A DNA stretch of 48,530 bases from Elusimicrobiaceae bacterium (GTDB taxonomy: Bacteria; Elusimicrobiota; Elusimicrobia; Elusimicrobiales; Elusimicrobiaceae): NCBI GenBank assembly GCA_017534965.1, contig JAFXVA010000015.1, positions 1-48,530 on the forward strand, written 5' to 3'. The notes below the pieces were generated by a model. That model saw nothing but the letters and a program-made list of their open reading frames with translations, made no database searches and had not been told where the DNA came from. The position numbers and the translations under genes were made by a program. Below are positions 35,159 to 46,100 of the stretch, piece after piece (position 1 is the stretch's first letter; each line of letters starts with the position of its first letter).

Positions 35159-35937
35159 AGGAACTTGTCCGTATAGAAAATCTTTGTAAAATCTATAAAC
35201 CGGCTTCTTTATTCGGCGGGGAAAATAAGGAAGTTTTAAAAAATATAAATTTAACTATTTATGAGGGGCAAAACCTTGGTTTGCTTGGCCCAAGCGGTTG
35301 CGGAAAGACTACTCTTGCCAAAATTATTTTAGGGCTTGAAAAAGAAACAAGCGGTAAAATTTTTATTTTGGGTAAAGATATTTCCACCTTAAACAAAAGA
35401 GATTTTAAAAAAGTGCGCTCTCAAGTGCAAGTTGTTTTCCAAGACCCTTATAGTTCGCTTGACCCAAGAATGACAATAGAGCAAAGTTTAAAAGAACCTT
35501 TTATTATTCACGATATAAAAGTGCAGGAAAAAGATTTAAAAAAACTTGTCAGCTCGGTCGGCATAAGTTATAACGATATTAAAAAATACCCACACGAGTT
35601 TTCAGGCGGACAAAGACAAAGAATTTGTATTGCCCGCGCCCTTGCCTTAAAACCAAAACTAATTGTGCTAGACGAGCCTGTTTCTTCTTTAGATGTTTCC
35701 GTTCAGGCGCAGATTTTAAATTTACTTTTAGAAGTTAAAAAAGAATATAATTTAACCCTTTTGCTTATTTCGCACGATTTTGCCGTATGTAATTTTATTT
35801 GCGATAATATTGCTATAATGTCTAAAGGGAGTATTGAAGAATTTGGTGAAGTCAGTAAAATCTTAAAAAATCCACAAGGGGAGCAAACAAAAAAATTACT
35901 TGCTTGTTTGCCTAGATTACAAAAGGAGAAAGTATGA
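35155..35937 (+). CDS. Oligopeptide-type ABC transporter ATP-binding protein (OppF/DppF-like)
   Basis: This is the second ATPase of the pair; OppD and OppF normally form a heterodimer on the cytoplasmic face of the permease. The 260-aa protein has Walker A GPSGCGKT (45-52), FQDPYSSLDPRMT, signature FSGGQRQR and Walker B LIVLDEPVSSLD. It is shorter than typical OppF and lacks the Cys-containing C-terminal extension found in its neighbour. AAGGAGG at 35141-35147 lies seven bases before the ATG, inside the first ATPase gene. It overlaps the peptidase gene by four bases. Confidence 0.92.
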   Translation: MKELVRIENLCKIYKPASLFGGENKEVLKNINLTIYEGQNLGLLGPSGCGKTTLAKIILGLEKETSGKIFILGKDISTLNKRDFKKVRSQVQVVFQDPYSSLDPRMTIEQSLKEPFIIHDIKVQEKDLKKLVSSVGISYNDIKKYPHEFSGGQRQRICIARALALKPKLIVLDEPVSSLDVSVQAQILNLLLEVKKEYNLTLLLISHDFAVCNFICDNIAIMSKGSIEEFGEVSKILKNPQGEQTKKLLACLPRLQKEKV

Positions 35938-37079
35938 AAGTAAATCATCAAAGAATGTTAAAAAATTTTTTGGAAATAACAAAAATTTATGCACCTTCAG
36001 GCGAAGAAAAGGGCATGCTTGATTATGCCAAAAAAGAATTAACAAAACTTGGCTGCAAAGTTTATATTGATAAAGCAGGCAAAACTTTTGGCTCTACGGC
36101 ACAAGGCAATTTAACGGCAAATTTTAAAGGAAATATTAAATCTGCTCCGTTTATTTTAGGCGGGCATTTAGATACGGTTAGACCTTGTAAAAATATAAAA
36201 CCTATTATTAAAAACGGCAAGGTTATTACAGACGGAAAAACAATTTTAGGTGCTGATGATAGAGCAGGCCTTGCCATTATTTTTGAAATTATAAGAACAC
36301 TTAAAGAAAATAAAGTTAAACATCCGCCGGTAGATATTATTTTGACTCTTTGCGAAGAAGGGGGGATGTTTGGCTCAAAAGCCCTTGATACAAAGATAAT
36401 TAAAGGCAAAGAAGGTATGCTTCTTGATAGCGAAAGTAATGAAGAACTTGTTGTAAACGCACCGAAAGCAGTTTTGTTTTACGCTACAATTAAGGGGGTG
36501 GCTTCCCACGCGGGGGTGGCACCGGAAAAGGGTATAAATGCAATGCAAGTGGCTTCAAAAGCAATTTCTATGATGCGTCTTGGCCGTATTGACCCGATGA
36601 CAATTTCTAATATTGGTATTGTTAACGGCGGGCAAAGCACCAATGTTGTTATGCCGGAATTAACTATTCAAGGCGAAGCCAGAAGCCGCATTAAAGGCCA
36701 CCTTGAAAAAGAACTTAAACATATTGAAGATTGCTTTAAAAAAGCAGCAAAAATGTTTGTTAAAAAAGTTGACGGCAAAACAATTAAGCCGGAAATTATT
36801 TGGAAAACCGAATTAAAATATCCGCTTTTAAATATTGAGCCAAAATCTGCCTTAATCAGTCATATTAAAAAATGTGGCAAAAAATTTGGCCTTAATATTC
36901 AAACTGCCAGTAGCGGTGGCGGTTTTGATGCCAATGTTTTAGCCGGCAAGGGCCTTTCTATGCCGATTATCGGCGTTGGCTATGCTGATGAACATACAAC
37001 AAAGGAATCTTTAGATATTGAAACATTCTTTCAAACAGCTGACCTTGTTTTAGATATCGTTTTAAACTATAAAAAATAA
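35934..37079 (+). CDS. M20-family metallopeptidase, PepT-like
   Basis: The 381-aa cytoplasmic di-zinc peptidase probably trims tri- or small peptides. Metal and catalytic motifs are GGHLDTV (His78, Asp80), GADDRAGLAII (Asp108), CEEGG (Glu141, Glu142), LLDSES (Asp165) and a C-terminal GYADEHTT histidine. The lid domain between about 175 and 290 fits dimeric M20 enzymes. AAGGAG at 35923-35928 sets the ATG. It overlaps the OppF-like gene by four bases, which ties it functionally to peptide uptake: imported peptides would be hydrolysed inside. Other M20 members hydrolyse acylated amino acids, so peptide specificity is inference from the operon and from the PepT-like motif spacing. Confidence 0.85.
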   Translation: MKVNHQRMLKNFLEITKIYAPSGEEKGMLDYAKKELTKLGCKVYIDKAGKTFGSTAQGNLTANFKGNIKSAPFILGGHLDTVRPCKNIKPIIKNGKVITDGKTILGADDRAGLAIIFEIIRTLKENKVKHPPVDIILTLCEEGGMFGSKALDTKIIKGKEGMLLDSESNEELVVNAPKAVLFYATIKGVASHAGVAPEKGINAMQVASKAISMMRLGRIDPMTISNIGIVNGGQSTNVVMPELTIQGEARSRIKGHLEKELKHIEDCFKKAAKMFVKKVDGKTIKPEIIWKTELKYPLLNIEPKSALISHIKKCGKKFGLNIQTASSGGGFDANVLAGKGLSMPIIGVGYADEHTTKESLDIETFFQTADLVLDIVLNYKK

Positions 37080-37102
37080 CAAAAATTCTATAAAAAAACT
37101 AT

Positions 37103-37140
37103 GGGACTTTAGGCCTAGAAAAAGGTGGGTCTAAAGTCTC
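37103..37140 (+). promoter_or_regulatory. Hairpin/palindrome before giant gene 2
   Basis: Arms 37105-37115 and 37128-37138 (11 bp, one G-U; 13 bp if extended) enclose a 12-base loop and end two bases before the -35 box. Arm differences from the copy at 18947-18984 are compensated on the other strand, so pairing is conserved. Confidence 0.65.
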
Positions 37141-37169
37141 TTGTTATTTCAGACGAAAAACCCTATCAT
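37141..37169 (+). promoter_or_regulatory. Sigma70-type promoter of giant gene 2
   Basis: TTGTTA (37141-37146), 17 bases, TATCAT (37164-37169), the same layout as giant gene 1. The expected transcription start coincides with the ATG at 37176, so a leaderless mRNA is predicted. Confidence 0.75.
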
Positions 37170-37175
37170 ATAAGT

Positions 37176-40100
37176 ATGGGGAAACTCTTATTAAAAATAT
37201 CTAAAAAAATAACAGCACTTGGGCTTGTGCTGATATTATTATTTAATATTAGTAGCGAGGCCTTTGCCGCTTTAACTCTGCCCCAAAATGAAGAGCTAGC
37301 CCAAGAAATAAAATCTGTCTTACAGGAAACTTTTGCCGCGCAAGAAACAAGTAATTATAAAGAGTGCGTAAACAATAATTCTGTATCCGCTTGTCAAAAT
37401 TATCTAAGAGATCTTAAAGCCCAATTTTCCAAAAGTGTAACTAATGCACAAAAGAATAATACAACTATTGAAAGTAAAAAAAGTTATAAAGAATACGAAA
37501 AAGAATATAAACAGGCAATAGAAAAAGAATATCAAAGAGCTACTGAAGAAATAGAAAAAGAAATAAGACAGGCCTTGTGGTATAGCGATTTAAGCTTTGA
37601 TACTGCCAATCATTTAAACTATCTTGAAAAGCAAAGCAAAGAAGAGTTAAAAGCTTGGAAAGAAACAGAAGAAAAGAATATAAAATCCAGCTATGTTAAA
37701 TATGAAAAAGATTATCAAACTTGGCAAGCAAAAGAAGCTAAACTGCAAGAAGAGGCCGGTAAAAAATATTTAAAAGCAGAAGCAAAAAAAATAATAGCCG
37801 CCTATGAAGCAACTGATAATGTAAAAGTTAAAAGATTTGCCAGAGAATTATTAGTAGTTTTATTAAACAGCGAAGAAAAACCCGGCGAAATAATAGAAGA
37901 GCGTGCCAAAGTAGAACAAATACTACTTGCTGCTTTAGAAAATAGACCTTGTGCTACTACAATGGGCGGTAAAACCCTTACAAAAGAGGGGGCAGATAAA
38001 TATATCGGCTATGATAAACCGGGAGTCTATCCGAGTTTGACTAGAGAAGATTGGAACATAATAGAAGCCGGCTATAAAGATGTTGAGGCCTGCCAAAATG
38101 CTTTTATTGCTCTTGAAGGTTTAGGATATTTACAGGGCACCTCTCAGGCCGTATCAAAAGTAGAAAAATTTATAGAAGAAAATAGCAAAGATATTGCCGC
38201 AGGGGATAGTTTAATAAACGGCAGCGCAGTTTTGCTTAAATGGAAATCCTATCAAACTCTAAAAAAATATATAGCAAAACAATTTAGCCAAGAAAAAAAT
38301 AATGAAGGAAAGGGCGTTGGCGGCTTTGGCGGTATATCCGAAAAAGTGGCCTATAATGGCAATTATCTTGGTAATGTTTCTATTTGGACCCAAAGAGAAG
38401 ATGGCAGTAATGCTTGGGAAGATTTGGCAGATTTACTTGCTAGCGAAGGTAGCGCGCAAAGTAAAGAAATTTTAAAGAGTGCTGTAAGCAGTTGTAAAGT
38501 AGTAAAAGAAGTTTTAGGCAAAGATAAGCTGGAATGCCAAACGATAATGCCGTTTTTATATGGGGCTTTATTACATGCTCCAAAAGTAATGAATGAGGCA
38601 AAACCTTATCAGGAACCTATACCCCAATATAAAGAATATCTAGACGCGCAAGGCAAAGCAAGACAAGTAACCCAATCAGAAATAGACGGGATAAAACGTC
38701 GTAATGCTTATATAGAGAAAACCTTTAATGAAAAAATAAAAAGTTATGGGGCAAATATATCAAGTGGGCTGGCAGGCTTTTTATATAATTTAAAATTCAA
38801 TGATATGCCTGTAGATAAAAAGATGGCACTTGATAATAAACTTGCTAAAGTTTATAGCAATATTGCGCCATATACTAAAGGCAGTGCAAGATACACCAAG
38901 TTAAAAACAAACAGAGCCGTTGTTTCAATTTTTAAATATGTAGGTATAGCAATAGATGTCGTTCTTACCTTTACATTGGTGGGAGATATTGCCAAAGGGG
39001 CACTAGGAGCAAGTGCGCTGGTTCGTGCAAAGAATTTATTGAAAGGGAAAAATGCTTTAAGTATAGCCCAAAGAGCAAATATCTTGCGCCAAGTGGCCTT
39101 TATAAGGGAAGGTTTTAAATTAAGAAGATTCGGGCGTAATTTTACCGCAGGTATAGTAAATAGTGCTAATATCGGCAGAAAAATCAATGCAAGTGCGTAT
39201 TTAGCCCAAAAGAACGGGATGAATCCGATAAACTATATGCTACACAATATAGCATATCAGCGTGGTAAAAATATTGTTCTTAGAAATAATATTTTAAGAG
39301 TGGAAGGAAGCAGAAATTTCTTTAACAGCAACCATTATATACCCGAAGTTCACGGCGATATCTTTAGAATAACCAGAGATGTTAAAAGAGCAAGTAAGAT
39401 AGGGGTAAAAGAACTTGGAGAAGGCGGGCAAGTTTTAAGTTATATAGATAAAGCAAAAATAAATATTTTTAGAGATTATACAAGAGATTATATAAAAGGG
39501 CAGGAAGCAGTATTAGGCAGTGCTCAAGCAAGCAAAGCGGAAGTAATGAGCGGGCAAACAAAGTTACTGTCAAGAGAATATTTATATAGCAGAAAATATA
39601 AAGATATTTTACCCTTTGCCCAAGACGGACAATTTAGCGGAACTTTTAAGGCCGGAGATAAAATCTATGAAGGGTTAAGAAAAGAAGGGCTTTATGTTAT
39701 AAATAAAGAAACAGGGGAAGTATATAACGATTTTAGATTTAATTTTGATGGTTATTTAAATAAACATAATTTGCTTATCGGCAGAGAACTTGGCATAAGA
39801 AAGCCAAAAAATCTTGTCTTAAGCAAAGTAATAAATTCGGGAGAAAAAGCTAATTTTGCGCAAAATATTAGTTTGATTAAAGAGCCAAGTTCTTTAATAG
39901 TTCCTTCTTTTGTTAATAATAATACGACGCTTGCTTTAACTGTGGGAACACCTTTTATCCCGAGTATTTCCACTTTATTAAGCCCTTTTTATGCCTTGAA
40001 TATTAAAAATAATTTTTCCTGGTTAAATACAAAAATATTAGGTAAAGATGCTTTGACGGAATATGTGGGGGAAACTTTTAAAGCTGAATCTTTAAAACCT

Positions 40101-43100
40101 ATTCCTACGCAAGATAATGCTCCCAATCACGTTTTGATAGAGACTTTAAATGATATGCTTGATCGTCTTAATGATTTTGCCACGGGTAAAGAATTAACAG
40201 CTAAAAAACTTGCTTTCTACGATAAATTAAGTAAAGAAATTTATGCCTTATCTGAAACCTCTGAAAAAGTCACTTGGGAAAAACTAAATAAAGTTTCCGA
40301 AAAAATTGATATTTTGAGTTCAGAAAAACCGCTATTTGTTTTTTATGGTTATAATCTTGATAATATTCTTAGACCGCAAACTCTACCGGAAGAAGAATTT
40401 TTTGTATTTGATTTAACTGAATCTTTAGACTATAAAAAAGATTTTGCAGAAAAAATAAATTTATTATCTTCAATATTTGATGAATACACGATATATACTA
40501 TAATTCATGGCTCCAAAAATGGATATTTGGCTTTGAATAAAGATAAACAAATATATATTGATGATATAGCCGATCTAATAGATAAAGCTAAAGGCAATTC
40601 TATAGTTAATTGGGTTTCCGGCTCTTGTCATAGTGGAGCAGGGGTTACCAGAAAGATAATTAAATCAGGGTTAAATATTCTTTTGCTTAGCGGGGTTAAT
40701 GATACTTGTTTCAATAGTGATGCAAAATACGTTAGAATAAATGATTTGATTTCTTCTTATTATGATGCGGTTAGAGATAATCGCTATGGCTCTATTTTAA
40801 TCTATGACGGAAAAGTTTTTAATAGTATAAAAGATGCGAAAAAGGTTGCTTTAAAAGAAGAATCTTTACCTGAGAAATTAAATTATCTAGATGACATATT
40901 CTTTAGCAGAAAACCCTTAGGAATAAATCTCTTTAATTTCTTAAAGACTTTTCCTAAATGGGAAATAAAAGGCGATTTTATACCTACAATAAACTTTGAG
41001 AATTCACCTGCTTTCCCATTTGTTTTGGCTTCCAATAATGTTTTTACTTATATTGCCCCCGATTCTGATAAAGGGGGAGCTTTTGCTTATATGTTAGACG
41101 GAGATGTCTTTAATTCCGGAAAACAAATTAAGTTAAAATATACCATATCTGAAGAAGGCAATGAAACAAATAATATAATTGCGAGAATAACAAGAGAATT
41201 TTTGGAGAAAAATTTTCCTAAATGGAAATACGAGCCAAACTCTCCTGTAAATTCTTTTCTTTCTCCTGTGAAATTAAAGGAAGTTTATGTATCTGAGCCA
41301 CTTAACAACTCCGCAGGCACTCTAAGAATAAACGGGAATATATTGCCTCAGCTTGATATAGATTATGGTTTTGAAGGTAAATATTTAAAACCAATCCCGA
41401 CTGAAAATATCGCCCCTAATAAAGTTTATGATATAGTAATTCTTAACGATATGTTAAAGGCGTTAAATGAAATTTCCGCTGGTAAAAAATTATCTGCTAA
41501 AAAACTTAATTTTTATAATAATTTGAGTAAAGAAATTTATGCTTTAGCTAACAATCCTGATAGATTAAGTATGAGTGAAACGGCGGAGCTTTATCAGAAA
41601 GTTGATATGTTAAAGGCAGAAAAACCCTTATTTGTTTTCCACGGATATGATTTTGATTATGACGATGTTTTAATACCTGAAAATGTTAATCCTAAAGAAA
41701 TGTTTGTTTTTGATTTGACCAAGACATTTGATTATAATAAATATCTTGGTGAAAAAATAAAGTTAATATCTTCTGTATTTGATGAATACACGATTTATAC
41801 TTTAATACACGGCTCCCAAAAAGGTTATTTGCGTTTAAATACAGATAAAAAGGCAACAATTGCCGGCTTTGCCGATATTATAGATAGAAACAAAGGCAAT
41901 TCGGTAGTTAATTGGGTTTCCGGCTCTTGTTATAGCGGTGCGGAGATGACACCTAGTATTGTAAAACCAGGACTAAATATTCTTTTAATCAGCGGGGCTA
42001 ATGATGTTTGCTTTGATAGTGATATAGAATTTGTAAGAGTTAATGATTTGATTTCCACCTATTATGATGTTGTTGATGCAAAAAGATATGGCTCCGTTTT
42101 GATATATGATGGACAGATATTTAATAGTATAAAGGATGCTAAGAAAAAAGCTATCGGAGAAGAAACTGATGAGCTAAATGCTTTAAATGAAATATTTTTT
42201 AACAGAAACAAACTCGGAGAGAGTATTTTTTACCTTTTAAAACATTTTCCTAAATGGCATATGTCCAAATTCTCCTTACAGAAATTAAAAAGCATTGAAG
42301 GTATTCCTTTTGTTTTTAATCCCAAAAGCAATATTTTTAATTTCCGCACTTATATCACACCGCCTAATATGGAAGATGGTCATTGGATTTATGAAATTGA
42401 AAAGCATAATGATTATGGTCAAATCATATCTAATAAACAATATTCTTTAATTGAAACAGGCAGTAAAACCCACAATCTTTTACGGGATATTACCAAAGAA
42501 ACTTTAGAAAAAAGATTTCCTAAATGGAAATATGCACCCTTATCATCTTTAAATACTAAATTGCCGATAAAACTTAAAGATTCTCCTTTAGAAACAAATA
42601 TAGAACCTTTTGAGGAAGAATATAATATGGCTTTACAAAAGGCCTTAGAAAACTCAAATAAGATTGGTTGGTCCCCTGATAAAATAAGAGAATTGTTTGA
42701 AGTCCAAAAAGATAGCATAAAGACAACAATAGAAGTAATTGGCTTAAATGCTTTATTGTATTCGTATCAGGGAAAAATACCTGAAATACTTAATGTTATT
42801 CTTCTTTCAAATTTGGTTAAATTTAGATTTTCTCCAAATTCTTATGAACTTTTACTTCAGAAAATTAATCCAAAACAAAGTCAAAAATATAAAGAACTTA
42901 CCGAAGAAATGAATCGGCTTAGAGAAAAAGCAAAAAATGATCCTTCCTTTAGAGAAGAAAGAGACAGAATAACTTCTTTACAAAGAAAAACGGCTAAAGG
43001 AGAAGAATTATTAGTTCAAGATGCTTTGGAAAAATTTAAATTAATCGCGGGTATTGCAAAAAATGATACCAAAGTGGCAGAAGGTTTAGTTGAATATATT

Positions 43101-46100
43101 AAGCCAAAAACAGAAAGCTATGAGAATATTTGGAAGATAAAAACTAAAAATGCAATTTTTAAACAAATGAAAGTTTCTTTGTCGGATGATCTGCTTGTAA
43201 AATTAAATATGGATGATTATTCTAATTTTTCGTCTTTATTACTTACTAAAAAAGAAACCCAAGAAAATTTAAGAGAAATATTTAATTTGATTAATATAAA
43301 TAAAAATAAAGAGGTGTCCGCTATTTTAGAAAATTTATCCTGGAATAGAAAAACAAGAAAAATGTTTACTGATTTAGGGATAAATTGGAATGCTTGGACA
43401 AAAGCTGATCCTAATAATTATGTCCAAGAAACAATAAGAATAGATATTCTCCAAGAGAAAAAAGAATTTATTGAAGAAGTTAATAAATATGCAACAATGT
43501 TGTTAGAAGATTATGAAGAAGTAAAATTTAAAGCAATAGGCAGTAAAATCAAAATAGAAGACGGCGCCCTTCTTTTTGAAGGCCAAAAGGTGGAAACTTT
43601 TCCGCAAGCTGTAAAAGTTGTTTCTGCTTTAAGAAAAATTATAGTTTCTTCCGAAAATCAAAAACAATATGCCTCTACGCTTGTTTCTGAATTTATAGAA
43701 ACCTTGCCCCATATGGCAGATGTTTTATCTACTATTGCAAAAGAAAATCAAATTATAAAAATTCGTCTGGCGGATACTAATAATATCGGCAATATGCTTG
43801 CTTTAGGCGGAAAATCGGCCTGTTGTAGAGCACTAGGGAGTATTCATGAAGAAGCCGCGATATCTTTAATTACAAATAAAATGTCAACGGCTTTTGAAAT
43901 ATTGGCCGATGATAAAATTGTTGGTAGTGTAATGGTATATTTGACAGCTGTTAATGGTGACCTCGCTTTAGTTCTTGGCACTTTAGAAACAAGGTCTGTA
44001 TATTCTAAAAACGAAGCTATCAGTAAAGCTGTAGTAAATTTTGCAAGGAAATTTGCTGTTTCTATAGACAAACCTAATATCCCTATTTATATGGCTACTA
44101 CAGGACAGGAGAAAACGATGCAGTTTTTTGCCAATCCTCAAGATATGCCGCCTGCTACAGCACAATTTTTTAATAATGCAGATGATTCTAACGCCTATAA
44201 CATAAAACCTTTAGGTAAAATAGGCAAATATCCTATCTATTTAAGTTATAGTCTTGCTTCTAAGACAAAATGGGATAATTTGAATACAAATAATTATTTA
44301 TATCATTTGAATTATCCGTTTGAAGAAAGAGAAAACGTAAAATCAATTTTATATAATAGGCCTCTTTCTTTTATTACAGGATATTTTAAATCTTTATTTG
44401 TGCCGTCTTTAGGTGTAGTTTCCGCTCCTTTGGCTTTTATCATGACTGAGATGAAAAAATTTAAAGCCACCCCTAAATTATGGGCTACAAAAACAGCTGA
44501 AATGTATTTAAGAGAGCATGCTTTTTCCCAAACAGATATAGCTTATGTTATTAAGAATTGTTATGTGAATGGGAAGTTTAATTCTAATTTCTTTGATCTT
44601 TTTGTTAAAGGATATGAGATAAAAAAAGATGTTAATTTTGCTATGGTAGCTTTTAATTCTTCTGTAGTAGGGGAGGGGGTTTTTGACTATCAAAGATATG
44701 CAACAATTTATAGTATTGCAAAAAGAGTGCCACAAATGACTTATGAAGAAATTTCCAGTTATGCTTTAGCTTCTCAAAAAGAACTTGAAGCTTTGTTCTA
44801 TGTGGCAGATAATTTCCCAACAATAATACCTTTTGAAATTATGAATCTTGCAAGCAATAGAGTTACTTTTAAACCGGGGACTTTAAACTTTAATAATTAT
44901 GAAAAAATTATTGGTTTATTAAAGAAAGGTTTCTCATTTGATACTGTAAAGAAGATTTATACGAGTTGTTTAGATTCAAACAATACTTGGGATGAAGCAA
45001 TGTTTACCAAAATTGATAATGTTGCCAAGGCCGCTATTAAAAGAAAAGATATCTTTTTATCTGCCAAAAATAAGCAATTTACTGATAAAGATGTTAAAGA
45101 GTTTATTTATGGCTTATCTTCAGAAATAAAGGCAGCTTTTGATGTCTGCGACGAATCAACTTTAATTGCGGCCATGGGTTATAAAATGGTTAAATTTGAA
45201 AATTTTGTTAAAGCGGCCGCTCGGTTAAGATTTAATCTTGATTTTGCAAAATCAAAAGAGCAATTTTTAGAAATTTTTTACCCCGGTAAAACTGCAAAAG
45301 TTAGAAGATTAGAAAATAAAATTATAAAACTTAAAAGCAAATTCTCTGATACACCGAAAAGTGAATTACAAGATTTAAAAAATGAAATTAACACTTTTAC
45401 AAAGCAATTAAGAACTTTGCTTGAACAAGAGAAGACCTTTTCTCCTCAAGAAAAAATTGAAATGATTAATATTATGAGTAATTTTAATGAAGCTAAAGAG
45501 TTAAAAGATTTGCTTAAAACGGCTAAACAAGTAAAAACAAAGGGTATGGAAGTTTGGAATAAAAAAATATTTGAATTGCTTTCTTCGTATTTAGGTAAAA
45601 CTTATAATATAAAAGTAGAGGATAAATTACACCTTCTTACAAGCCCATACTTAATGAGAGTCTTTAAATCTGTTATAGGCGAAGATTTTAATACGAAATT
45701 CCAAGAGCTTTTGGTGCTTTTATCGCGGGAAGATTTTGGCAAATCTTTAGATAAACTACATCATAATATTGCAACTAAAAAAGATTTTGAATCTTTGGGG
45801 CTTAATTATGAAAAATATACAAATCCTAATACTGCTTTATCCAGAAGTTTCTACGACGGCAATAATTTGGTGGAAATAAAACCGGTTAATATGAGAGATG
45901 TTTCAAAAAGTTTATTTTTGGGTAATGAGTTCAGTTCTTGTACTGCTATGGGGAGTTTTTACGATCATTATGCGATACCTTATATTATGAATACATTTGT
46001 CGGGGCGATAGAAGTTGTTGTAAATGGCAAACCTGTTGGAAACACTATGATTTACCCTATAATTAATGAAAACTTTATTTTTGATGCTGAAAATAATTAT

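Noticed and set aside
37125-37175. GTG start for giant gene 2 at 37125
   Set aside because: It lies inside the hairpin and upstream of the promoter; a standard signal peptide begins at ATG 37176.
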